Positions 46,323 through 56,500 of a DNA stretch of 64,000 bases are shown piece by piece. Position 1 is the first letter of the stretch. Each line of letters opens with the position of its first letter. The notes below the pieces were generated by a model. The model searched no databases, was not told where the DNA came from, and saw nothing but the letters and a program-made list of their open reading frames with translations. The stretch comes from JBJMHZ01 sp045807125 (GTDB taxonomy: Bacteria > Actinomycetota > Actinomycetes > JAWWOL01): assembly GCA_045807125.1 (NCBI GenBank), contig JBJMHZ010000004.1, positions 62,001 through 126,000 of the forward strand. The letters run 5' to 3'. Both the position numbers and the translations under genes were made by a program.

Positions 46323-47462
46323 TCAGCTCCCCTGCGCCGAGCCGGAGTAGGCGAGCGACACGACGGCGGACTTGCAGGCGTCCTGGTTGCGGGCGAGGTC
46401 GAGCATCCGCACCGTCGGCATGTCGGACGAGGCGACGCCCAGCTGCGAGAGCGAGCGCGCCGAGCGCTTCGGGGCGGTGAGCGGGTACGGGCCGCCGTAC
46501 TGCGTCACTGCGAAGTCCGCTGCCGTGCAGCCGGGACGGTCGGTGCCGGTCACGGTGACCGAGATGTTCGCGATCGGCAGCGGCTGGTTGTTGGGGTTGG
46601 TGATGACGAGGTCGATGGGCTGCGCCGCGACGCCGGGGGCGAGCAGCCCGGTCGGTCCGCCGGAGAGGCTGAACGGCTTGCCGGACAGCTTGCTGTCGAC
46701 GACGAGATGGACCAGGGCGGACGAGTCGTGGCCCTGGGACGAGGCGATGACGTAGAGGGCATAGGTGCCGTCCGGCGTGCCGGTGCTCGTGGCGACCTGC
46801 AGCGTGGCGCTGTCGCCCCTGTCGTCGTGGGGATCCAGGGCCGGCAGCACGCTGGGCGGGAAGCTCCCGGTGACGTCGAGATCGATCGGGTCCGGCCAGT
46901 CATGACGGGTGATGAGCATGGAGTAGACCGCCGTCGAGCCGGGAGCGACGCTCACCGACGCAGGCGTTGCGTTGATGCTGAACGAGCCGCTCAGCGCGCG
47001 GTTGACGGTGAGCCCGACGGCCACCGAGTGCTTCTGGCCAGTGGTGCCCGTGCCGACGACCGCGATGCTGTACCAGCCGATGGGCGTCGCCGCCGAGGTC
47101 GTCAGCGTCATGGTGGACGTCGCCGACGGGCTCGACGTGGTGAGCGCCGGCGCCGCCGGTGCGAAGGACACCGTCGTACCGCTCGGTACGTTGTTGTTGG
47201 CGGTGACGAGCGTCACCGGCCCGGTGAGCCCGGTCGTCGTGCTCACCGTGATGGTGAAGGTCACCGGCTGACCCTGCTCCACCGATCGGCTCGCCGGGGC
47301 TGCGCCGATCGCGAAGTCGGGCTTGGGCGTGGCGTGCAGGTCGGTCTTGATGACGGCGCACGAGCCGAGCAGCAGGAGCAGCAGGGCGAGCAGCAGGAGG
47401 AGCCTCCTGCGCACGCCACCGCGCGCCTCGCTCGCTTGCTCGGTCATCGACCTCTCCGTCAC
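46323..47462 (-). CDS. Exported Ig-like protein with C-terminal CKSA motif
   Basis: 379 aa. A charged N-terminus and Leu-rich membrane or signal segment end in LLGSCAVIKTD, which resembles a lipobox, so it may be a lipoprotein or remain anchored. Two or three Ig-like beta domains follow (VEQGQPVTFTITVSTTTGLTGPVTL; VSVAPGSTAVYSMLITRHDW). The C-terminal domain has PGCTAADFAVTQY and DACKSAVVSLAYSGSA, matching the pattern in its neighbours. The next downstream start lies directly after its stop region, so it is one operon. Confidence 0.7.
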   Translation of the reverse strand: MTERSMTEQASEARGGVRRRLLLLLALLLLLLGSCAVIKTDLHATPKPDFAIGAAPASRSVEQGQPVTFTITVSTTTGLTGPVTLVTANNNVPSGTTVSFAPAAPALTTSSPSATSTMTLTTSAATPIGWYSIAVVGTGTTGQKHSVAVGLTVNRALSGSFSINATPASVSVAPGSTAVYSMLITRHDWPDPIDLDVTGSFPPSVLPALDPHDDRGDSATLQVATSTGTPDGTYALYVIASSQGHDSSALVHLVVDSKLSGKPFSLSGGPTGLLAPGVAAQPIDLVITNPNNQPLPIANISVTVTGTDRPGCTAADFAVTQYGGPYPLTAPKRSARSLSQLGVASSDMPTVRMLDLARNQDACKSAVVSLAYSGSAQGS

Positions 47463-47537
47463 CGCTCGGCGTGCCCATCACGGCCGCGGGGGCAGGGCGT
47501 CGCCATCGGCGCGCCCTGCCCCCGCGGACGAGTTGGC

Positions 47538-48005
47538 TCAGTTGCTGGCGTAGGCCAGGTTGACCGTGGCGCCCTTGCAGCCGTCCTGGTTCGTCGCCTT
47601 GTTGTTGAAGGCGAGGGTCGCGCCGGTGAAGCCGGCGCTGCCGCCCGGAGCCAGGTCCTGGGCGATCGACATGACCGGGCTGCTCAGCGTGTAGTCCGTG
47701 GCGTCGCAGCTGCCCGCGCCACCCGTCACCGACGAGATGCTCACGGTCACCGTGTTGACGTACGCGTTGTTGACCGCGTTGTTCGTGACGGTGCCGCTGA
47801 TCGTCTGCGCGGCGACGCCGGGGGCGAGACCGCTGATGACGCTGGTCTGGGCGATGCTCAGGTTGCTGGCGCCGGCGGAAGTGGCCGCGGAGCCGCTGCC
47901 GCTGCCCGTCGTGCTCCAGTAACCGTAGGCGACGCCACCACCGGCGACGGCTGCGATCGTGGCGCCGACGATGGCGATCTTCGCCCTCTTGTTGAGCTTG
48001 CGCAT
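47538..48005 (-). CDS. Small exported protein, SipW-dependent-type signal
   Basis: 155 aa. N-terminus MRKLNKRAKIAIVGATIAAV, then AGGGVAYGYWSTTGSGSGSA, the layout seen in proteins with SipW-type signal peptides. A compact beta domain follows with two cysteines, GSCDATDYTL and DGCKGATVNLAYASN at the end. It is the first gene of the leftward block, with AGAAGGAG nine bases before ATG 48005. Such proteins can form fibres (TasA, camelysin) in Firmicutes; here the role is inference. Confidence 0.7.
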   Translation of the reverse strand: MRKLNKRAKIAIVGATIAAVAGGGVAYGYWSTTGSGSGSAATSAGASNLSIAQTSVISGLAPGVAAQTISGTVTNNAVNNAYVNTVTVSISSVTGGAGSCDATDYTLSSPVMSIAQDLAPGGSAGFTGATLAFNNKATNQDGCKGATVNLAYASN

Positions 48006-48131
48006 CGTGCGCTCCTTCTGTCCGTAGCTCGTCGGTCACGGCGAGGTCCGCCGCACGACCGTCGGTGGCTGGGTCATTGCTTCGAGGACTGACTCGTCAC
48101 CCGTTTGCCGTACTTGAGGGGGGCGGCCGAT

Positions 48132-48143
48132 CATCGTCCGATG
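48132..48143. promoter_or_regulatory. Palindrome in the divergent control region
   Basis: CATCG-TC-CGATG, between the leftward exported-protein block and the histidine kinase gene. A candidate operator for the response regulator at 49638. Confidence 0.3.
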
Positions 48144-48213
48144 TAACTAGGCAATCGATCACCCCGGACGGGACACCGGTGACGAGATGGACGATGGCGA
48201 CCGGCTCGCGCCT

Positions 48214-48219
48214 TACAGT
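48214..48219 (+). promoter_or_regulatory. -10 hexamer TACAGT, leaderless histidine-kinase promoter
   Basis: TACAGT then six bases then GTG 48226. Confidence 0.5.
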
Positions 48220-48225
48220 CAGCGG

Positions 48226-49641
48226 GTGGACGGTCGCGCAGTGCGGTGGGGCAGGGTGGCCGTGCCGGCCTCGCCCCGCACGCTGACGTGGGGAGCGACG
48301 GCGGTCGCGGTGGGCGTCACCGTGCTGGTGAGCGTGGTGCCGTCGGTCCGGTTCGCCTACCGCAGCGTCCCTGCCCACGCCGCGCTCGAGACCGTCGACG
48401 CGCTCGCCGCGTCGATGGCCGCCTTCCTCGTCTACGGGCGCGTCCGCCGCCGGGGCGATGGGGGGGACCTGCTGCTGGCCAGTGCCCTCGCCCTGCTCGC
48501 GATCGGCGATCTCTTCTTCGCCCTGGTGCCGGCGCTGGTCGGCGCCACCCGCAGCCTGCCGTTCGCCACCTGGGCGCCGCTCGCGGTCCGGCTCACGGCT
48601 GTCACGCTGCTGGCCATCGCCTCGGTGCTGCCGCCGCGCCGCGCGTCCCGCCGGCTCCGGCAGGCGCTCGCGGGCACCGCCGCGGCCCTCGCCGCCGTGG
48701 TGCTCGTGCTGTGGCTGGTCCGGTCGCACCTGCCGCTCGCGGTCGATCCGGCGCTGCAGCCGCGAAGCTCCGGCTACCCGCGCATCACCGGGCACCCGGC
48801 GGCGCTCGCCCTCCAGCTCGTGCAGGCCGTCCCGTACGCGCTCGCGGCCGTCGCGTTCACCGCGCGGGCGACGCGCACCGGCGACCCGCTGCACGAGTGG
48901 CTGGGCGCCGCATGCGCGTTCGGCGCGCTCGCCAGGGTCAACTACTTCCTCTTCCCGTCGATCTACTCGCAGTGGGTCTACACCGGTGACCTGCTGCGGA
49001 CCGCGTTCTACCTGCTGCTCCTCGTGGGGGCCGGGTACGAGATCCGCGGCTACTGGGTCGCCCAGGCGGAGGCGGCGGTGCTCGAGGAGCGGCGACGGGT
49101 AGCGAGGGACCTGCACGACGGGGCCGTGCAGGAGATCGGCTACGTGCGCTCGCTCGCTGCCCGGCGCGCGAAGGACGGCGATCGTGATGCGGAGCGGATG
49201 GTGGCAGCAGCCGAGCGGGCCCTCGCGGAGATGCGCGCGGCGCTCACCGCGCTGACCGTCCGGCTGGACGAGCCGCTCGCCGAGACGGTGCGCCGGGCCG
49301 CCGGCGAGGTGGCCGACCGCTACGACGTGCCGGTGGAGATCGACGCCGACGAGAGCCTGCCGGCCAGCGCCGCCGAGCGCGAGGCCGTGGTCCGCATCGT
49401 CCGGGAGGCCGTCGGCAACGCGGTCCGGCACGGCAGGGCGACGCACGTGCGGGTCGAGCTCGCCGGTCCACCGGCGCGCCGGCTGGTGGTGCGCGACGAC
49501 GGCACCGGCTTCGACCCCGCCACCGTGGGCGACCGCGGCTTCGGGCTGGTCTCGATGCGCGACCGGGCGGAGGGGGTCGGCGGCCGGCTCGTCGTCACCT
49601 CCGCTCCCGGCCGCGGCGCCGTCGTGGAGGTGGTCTGGTGA
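48226..49641 (+). CDS. Membrane sensor histidine kinase (NarX/DesK type)
   Basis: 471 aa. Seven or so membrane helices fill residues about 20-280, with only short loops outside, so the sensor part is intramembrane. The HisKA_3 phosphoacceptor is H297 in ERRRVARDLHDGAVQEIGYV. The HATPase has the N-box EAVGNAVRHGRATHV, then VRDDGTGFDPATVGDRGFGL and SMRDRAEGVGG. GTG 48226 is supported by the -10 hexamer. The partner regulator overlaps its stop (GTGA). Confidence 0.92.
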   Translation: MDGRAVRWGRVAVPASPRTLTWGATAVAVGVTVLVSVVPSVRFAYRSVPAHAALETVDALAASMAAFLVYGRVRRRGDGGDLLLASALALLAIGDLFFALVPALVGATRSLPFATWAPLAVRLTAVTLLAIASVLPPRRASRRLRQALAGTAAALAAVVLVLWLVRSHLPLAVDPALQPRSSGYPRITGHPAALALQLVQAVPYALAAVAFTARATRTGDPLHEWLGAACAFGALARVNYFLFPSIYSQWVYTGDLLRTAFYLLLLVGAGYEIRGYWVAQAEAAVLEERRRVARDLHDGAVQEIGYVRSLAARRAKDGDRDAERMVAAAERALAEMRAALTALTVRLDEPLAETVRRAAGEVADRYDVPVEIDADESLPASAAEREAVVRIVREAVGNAVRHGRATHVRVELAGPPARRLVVRDDGTGFDPATVGDRGFGLVSMRDRAEGVGGRLVVTSAPGRGAVVEVVW

Positions 49642-50327
49642 CCGACGGTCCCGGCCCCTGCGGCGGCAACGGCGGCAGCAGGGACGGCGGCGCCTCCGTA
49701 CGGGTGCTGGTCGCCGACGACCACGCGCCGACGCGAGCCGGCATCCGGGCCTCGCTGACGGCCGACGGCTTCGACATCGTGGCCGAGTGCTCGTCGGCGC
49801 GGCGGGCCGTCGAGCTGGCCGGCCAGCTGCGGCCGGACGTGGCACTGCTCGACATCCACATGCCGGGCAACGGCATCTCGGCCGCGGTCGAGATCAGCCT
49901 GTCGCAGCCGGAGTGCGCGATCGTCATGCTGACCTACTCGCGCGAGGAGGACGACCTCTTCGACGCGGTGCGGGCCGGGGCGCAGGGCTACCTCCTGAAG
50001 GACATGGACCCCGACCGGCTCGGCGCTGCGCTGCGGGGCGTGCTGAACGGCGAGGCGGCGCTGCCGCGCTCGCTGGTCGCGAAGGTGCTCGACGAGTTCA
50101 GGGGCCGCCAGCGCCGCCGGATCCTGGTACGGTCCAAGCCGGCCGGCCAGCAGCTGACCAGCCGGCAGTGGGAGATCCTGGAGCTGCTGCGCCAGGGGCT
50201 GACCACCGAGGAGATCGCCGGCCGGCTCTTCGTCGCACCGGGCACCGTACGGGTGCATGTCTCGACGATCCTGAAGAAATTGCGCGTCGGGAGCCGCGAT
50301 GAGGCCATTCGGCTGATGCGCGACTGA
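49638..50327 (+). CDS. NarL/LuxR-family response regulator
   Basis: 229 aa. Receiver domain VRVLVADDHAPTRAGIRASL with phosphoacceptor D72 in VALLDIHMPG and the conserved Lys in GYLLKDMD. The C-terminal LuxR-type helix-turn-helix is LTSRQWEILELLRQGLTTEE followed by IAGRLFVAPGTVRVHVSTIL. It starts inside the kinase stop (GTGA). Surface-protein genes on both sides make these the likely targets, either the leftward exported block or the giant gene. Confidence 0.94.
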   Translation: MTDGPGPCGGNGGSRDGGASVRVLVADDHAPTRAGIRASLTADGFDIVAECSSARRAVELAGQLRPDVALLDIHMPGNGISAAVEISLSQPECAIVMLTYSREEDDLFDAVRAGAQGYLLKDMDPDRLGAALRGVLNGEAALPRSLVAKVLDEFRGRQRRRILVRSKPAGQQLTSRQWEILELLRQGLTTEEIAGRLFVAPGTVRVHVSTILKKLRVGSRDEAIRLMRD

Positions 50328-50338
50328 CCGTTCGTCCC

Positions 50339-50344
50339 TTGACA
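50339..50344 (+). promoter_or_regulatory. -35 box TTGACA before the giant surface gene
   Basis: A perfect TTGACA, 165 bp before ATG 50509. The best -10 (GACTAT, 50365-50370) is 20 bp away, longer than usual, which would suit an activator-dependent promoter. Confidence 0.4.
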
Positions 50345-50508
50345 CCCGGCGGGGCGCCGTTTCGGACTATCCGTCGCGTTTAGGGATCTGAACGCGATCT
50401 CCTCCGGCATTGTCATGTGCCCCGACCTGTCCGTTTCGTACCTTCGCTCCAATGGATCTTCTGTGGAGCGCGGCGCGGCCGCCCTTCCTGACCCGAGACG
50501 AGCGGCGA

Positions 50509-53500
50509 ATGACTGGCACGCGGCGGACGAGCCTCAGCACGGCATGGCGCGGGGCAACGGCGCTGGCCCTCGTGGTCGGCACGATGACCGGGCTCACCGG
50601 CGTCATCGGGACCGCTCAGGCGGCGTCGACGGTGAGCGCGGCCTTCAGTAGTACCGACGGCGCGCGCACCGCAACGGTCGGCGGCAAGCTGTACGCCAGG
50701 CAGGGCGCGGCGCTCACGCTGAGCGTGACCACCGACAGCACGACGTCGTGCCTCCGCATCTCCGACGGCACCAACAGCGTCGACCTCGACAACGGGTCGG
50801 CCAAGACGTCGTGGACGGTGACCGGCGCCAGCGGGTTCACCAATGCGTCGTCGGCGGGCGCGGCTGCCGCGCTGTTCACGACGGCCGCCGGCAATGGCGC
50901 GTCCACGCCGGTGACGGTGACCTCGTTCAAGAACGCCAACGGGCAGAGCAAGTGCACCGCCAACGGTCCCGAGACCTTCGGCACGCAGTCCGCGTCGTAC
51001 GTCCGGGACAACACCGGCCCGACGATCTCGCCGGTGATCGCGCCGGCCGCCGACGGCGCCGGGTGGAACAAGACCGACACCACCGTCACCTGGACCGCGA
51101 GCGACCCGGCCGCCGACCTCAACAACGCCGGCTCGGGCGTCGCCACCCAGCCGACCGCTTCCATCACGTTCAGCACCAGCGGCATCTTCGCGCTCACCGC
51201 CCCCGCGGTGAGCGACCGCGTCGGCAACGCCGGCACGGGCAGCGGCACGCTCAAGCTCGACAAGGACGCGCCGACCATCACCGGCTCCCGGACGCCGGCC
51301 GCCAACGGCTTCGGGTGGAACAACGCCCCCGTCACGGTCAGCTTCTCCTGCGTCGACAGCCCGGCGACCAACAACTCGGGCATCGCCGCCCCCGGTTGCC
51401 CCGCCGGCAGCACGGTCAGCACCGACGGCACCAACCAGTCGGTCTCCGGCAGCGTCTCGGACGTGGCCGGCAACAGCGCGTCCGCGTCCGTGAGCGGCAT
51501 CAGCATCGACCGGGTCAACCCGACGCTGACCGGCGCGCCCACCACGGCTCCCAACGCCAACGGCTGGTACAACGCCAACGTCACCATCCACTGGACCGCG
51601 GCCGACGATCGCTCGGGCGTCGACCCGGCGACGGTCCCCGGCGACAGCACGATCTCCGGCGAGGGATCCAGCCTGACCGCGAGCGCGTCGGTGTCGGACA
51701 AGGCGGGCAACACCGCCAGCGCCACCAGCGCGGCCGTCAAGGTGGACAAGACCGCGCCGTCAACCGGCATCACCGGCGCGTCGAACAACTGGACCAACGG
51801 CAACGTCACCGTGACGCTGTCGCCGGTCGACCCGCTCTCCGGCGTCAGCAGCACGACGTACGCGATCGATGGGGGCGCCACCCAGACCGGCACGTCGTTC
51901 ACGCTGTCGAGCGAGGGCGACCACGTCATCACGTACGCCAGCACCGACAAGGCCGGCAACGTCGAGACCACCAAGACGGCCCACGTCAAGATCGACAAGA
52001 CCGCGCCGACCATCGGCCACGTCTTCGCGCCCGCCGGCTACACCGACGGCGCGTGGATCAACGCCGCCACGGTGACCGTGACGTTCAACTGCTCCGACAG
52101 CGGCTCCGGCGTCGCGAGCTGCACCGCTCCGACGGCCGTCACCACCGAGGGCACGCACCAGGTCGTCGGGACCGCGACCGACAACGCGGGCAACGGCGCG
52201 ACCAACACCGCGACCGTCAACATCGACCGCACCCCGCCGACCATCTCGGCACTGGCCGACCGGCAGGCCAACGGCAACGGCTGGTACGCCGACGACGTGC
52301 TCGTGTCCTTCACCTGCGCCGACCAGGCCAACCTCTCCGGCGTGCAGAGCTGCGCCCCGAGCCACGCGCTCGGCGAGGGCAAGGCGCAGAGCGCCAGCGG
52401 CACCGCGACCGACAACGCCGGCAACGCCGCGACCGCGACCCTGTCGCCGATCAACGTCGACAAGACCGCCCCGACGCTGTCCGGTGCACCGACCACGTCG
52501 CCCAACTCGCACGGCTGGTACGACAACAGCGTCACGGTGGCGTGGACCTGCTCGGACGCGCTGTCCGGCATCGACGGCTCGTGCCCGGCCAGCAGCACGG
52601 TCGGTGGCGAGGGCACCAACCTCGGCGCATCGGCCAGCGCGAGCGACAAGGCGGGCAACACCAAGACGGCCTCGGTCGCCGGCATCCACATCGACACGAC
52701 GGCGCCCGTCACCAGCGCGTCGGCCAACGCGCCGCTCGCGACCGGCTGGTACGCCGACAAGGCCCACGTCACCCTTACCGGCTCCGACAACCTCTCCGGC
52801 ATCGACGCGACGTACTACGACGTCGACGGCGGCGCGACCAAGACCTACTCCGGCGCCTTCGACCTCTCGACGCCGGGCGTGCACACGCTGACCTTCTGGA
52901 GCGTCGACAACGCCGGCAACATCGAGGACAGCACCGCTCCCGGGCACACCCTCACGCTGAAGGTCGACAACATCGCGCCGACCATCAGCGGCAGCGCATC
53001 GCCCGCGCCCAACGCGGCCGGGTGGAACAGCACCGACGTCGACGTGACGTTCGACTGCGCCGACGGCGAGAGCGGCATCGCCACCTGCGACGGTGCCACG
53101 ACGCTGACGCACGACGGCGGCAACCAGTCGGTCACCGGCACCGCGACCGACAACGGCGGCAACAGCAGCAACGCGACGGTATCCGGCATCAACGTGGACA
53201 AGAGCGCTCCGTCGCTGTCGGGCAGCGCGACCACGTCGCCCAACGGGAACGGCTGGTACAACGGCGACGTCGCCGTGCACTGGACGGCGACCGACGCGAC
53301 CTCCGGCGTCGACGGCAGCACGCAGCCGGACGACACGACGGTCACCGGTGAGGGCGGCGACCTGACCGCCGGCCCGGTGTCGGTCAAGGACATCGCCGGC
53401 AACACGGCGACCGCGTCGCTTCAGCACCTGCGGATCGACCGCAGCCCGCCGGCGCTCGCCGGTGCGGCCACCACGGCGCCCAACGGCAACGGCTGGTACA

Positions 53501-56500
53501 ACGGCGACGTCACCATCGACTGGGCGTGCGCCGACGGCCTGTCCGGCGTCGCGCCCGTTGACTGCCCGGCCGACAGCACCATCACCGGCGAGGGCAGCGA
53601 CCTCTCGGCGACCGCGAGCGTGTCGGACCGGGCGGACAACTCCACCACCACGACGGTGGACGGCTTCCAGATCGACCGCACCCCTCCGAGCACCGACGTC
53701 TCGGCCCCGTCCGGCTGGCACAACACCGACGCCACCGTGACGCTGTCCGCCGACGACAACCTGTCCGGCGTGGCCGCGACGCACTACACCGTCAACGGCG
53801 GCCCGGTGCAGACCGGCACCAGCGTGAGCTTCAGCGCCGAGGGCACGTACGGCCTCGAGGCGTGGAGCGTCGACAAGGCCGGCAACGTCGAGGCCCACAA
53901 GAGCGCCCAGGTGCTCATCGACAAGTCCGCGCCGACGATCGCTCACAGCCAGTCGCCCGCGGCCAACGCCGACGGTTGGAACAACACCGACGTCACCATC
54001 ACCTTCACCTGCAACGACACCGGCGGCTCCGGCATCGCGAGCTGCACCGACCCGATCACCGAGACCCACGAGGGCAAGGACCAGGCCGAGGCGGGCACCG
54101 CGACCGACAACGCCGGCAACTCGGCGACCGACCCGGCCACGGTGAGCATCGACAAGAGCAAGCCGACGATCGTCGGCACGCCCGACCGGGCCGCCAACGC
54201 GAACGGCTGGTACGCCGACGACGTCACCGTGACGTTCGCCTGCGACGACCAGATCGGCCTGTCCGGCGTGAAGTCCTGCGGCTCGCCGGTCACCCTCGGC
54301 GAGGGCGCCGGCCAGTCGGCTGCGGGTACCGCCACCGACGCCGCCGGCAACAGCGCCTCGACCACCGTGAGCGGCATCGACGTCGACGAGACGGCGCCGT
54401 CGCTCTCCGGCGCGGCGACCACGTCGTCCAACGCCGACGGTTGGTACAAGGACGACGTCACCGTCGCGTGGACCTGCTCCGACGCGCTCTCGCACATCGA
54501 CGGGGACTGCCCGGCCGACAGCACGGTCACCGGCGAGGGCGGCGACCTGGGCGCCACGGCCACCGTCAGCGACCGGGCCGGCAACAGCACCTCCGCCTCG
54601 GTCAACGGCATCCAGATCGACCGCACCGCTCCGGTCACCACCGCGACGCTGCCCACCCCGGACAGCGACAACGGCTGGTACGCCTCGGCCGCCACGGTCA
54701 ACCTGACCGCCACCGACAGCCTGTCCGGCGTGGACAAGACCTTCTACAAGGTCGACAACGGCAGCGCTCAGGCCTACACCGGTCCGTTCGCCGAGGGGCT
54801 CGAGGGCGTCCACACCGTGACGTTCTGGAGCACCGACAAGGCGGGCAACGCCGAGGACGCGGCCGGCACCGGCAACGTGGTCACCATCCGCGTCGACACC
54901 ACCAACCCGGCGGTCAGCGGCTCCCGGCAGCCGGCGGCCAACGGCAACGGCTGGAACAACGAGCCGGTGCACGTCAGCTTCGCCTGCTCCGACACCGGCT
55001 CCGGCATCGCGAGCTGCGCGGACCTGGTGACGGTGGCGACGCAGGGCGCCGACCAGTCGGTCACCGGCACCGCGACCGACAAGGTGGGCAACACCGGCTC
55101 CGCCACCGTCGGTCACATCAGCATCGACCTGACCAACCCGGCGCTGTCCGGTGCGGTCACCACCGCACCCAACGCCGACGGCTGGTACAAGGGCGACGTC
55201 ACGGTCCACTGGACCTGCTCCGACCCGCTGTCGGGCATCGACGGCTCCTGCCCGGCCGACAGCACGGTCACCGGAGAGGGCGACGACCTGTCCGCCTCGA
55301 GCAGCGTGACCGACAGGGCCGGCAACCAGACGGCCGCGACGGTGGACCACATCAAGATCGACCGGCGTGGTCCGGAGACCAGCGTCAGCGCGCCGTCCGA
55401 CTGGCAGACCAGCGGCGTGGCGCTCGACGTCACGGCGACGGACAACCTCTCCGGCGTCAAGGCGACGTACTTCACCGTCAACGGTGGGGCGCCGCAGACC
55501 GGCAACAAGATCTCGCTGACCGCGGACGGCACGTACGCGCTCTCGTTCTGGAGCGTCGACTACGCGGGCAACGAGGGCACCCACGGCACGGCCAGCGTGA
55601 AGATCGACAAGACCGCGCCGACGATCAGCCACGCCATCAAGCCCGACCCGAACGACGACGGCTGGAACAACAGCGACGCGACCGTGCACTTCCTCTGCGA
55701 CGACCCGACGTCGGGCGTCAAGAGCTGCACGGCCGACCAGGTCGTCACGACCGAGGCCGCCGACCAGAAGGTCGTCGGGACCGCGGTCGACAACGCCGGC
55801 AACTCGTCGAGCGACACCGCCACGGTGAACCTCGACAAGACCAAGCCCACCATCACGGGCAAGGCCGACCGGCCGGCGAACGCCGACAACTGGTACAACG
55901 CCAACGTCACCGTCAACTTCACCTGCACGGACAGCCTCTCCGGCATCGCGTCGTGCAACGGTGACCAGACGGTGAGCGAGGGCGGCAACCAGTCGGTGAG
56001 CGGCAACGCGTCGGACAAGGCCGGCAACGCCGCGAGCGCCACGGTGAGCCCCATCAACGTGGACGAGACCGACCCGACGCTGTCCGGTGCGGTCATCACC
56101 GCGCCGAACGGCAACGGCTGGTACGCGGGCAACGTGACGGTGCACTGGACCTGCTCGGACGCGCTGTCGGGCATCGCGGGCTCGTGCCCGGCCGACAGCA
56201 CGGTCACCGGCGAGGGCAGCAACCTGTCGGCCACCACGACGGTGACCGACCGGGCCGGCAACCAGACGACCCGTACGGTCAGCGGCATCCAGATCGACCG
56301 CACCGCGCCGGTCACCACCGCCGGCGCTCCCGCCCCGCTCGCGTCCGGCTGGTACGGCGGGCCGGTGACGGTCACCCTGTCGGCCAACGACAACCTGTCC
56401 GGCGTCGACGCGACGTACTACAGCGTCGACGGCGGGGCGGCGAGCCCGTACGGCGCGCCGTTCCAGGTCGGCAAGGGCGTCCACACGGTGACGTTCTGGA

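Noticed and set aside
43971..48092. Plus-strand open frame of 1373 codons opposite the exported-protein block
   Set aside because: Low-complexity Arg/Gly/Ala translation with no domain; the minus-strand genes have signal segments, coupling and a ribosome site.
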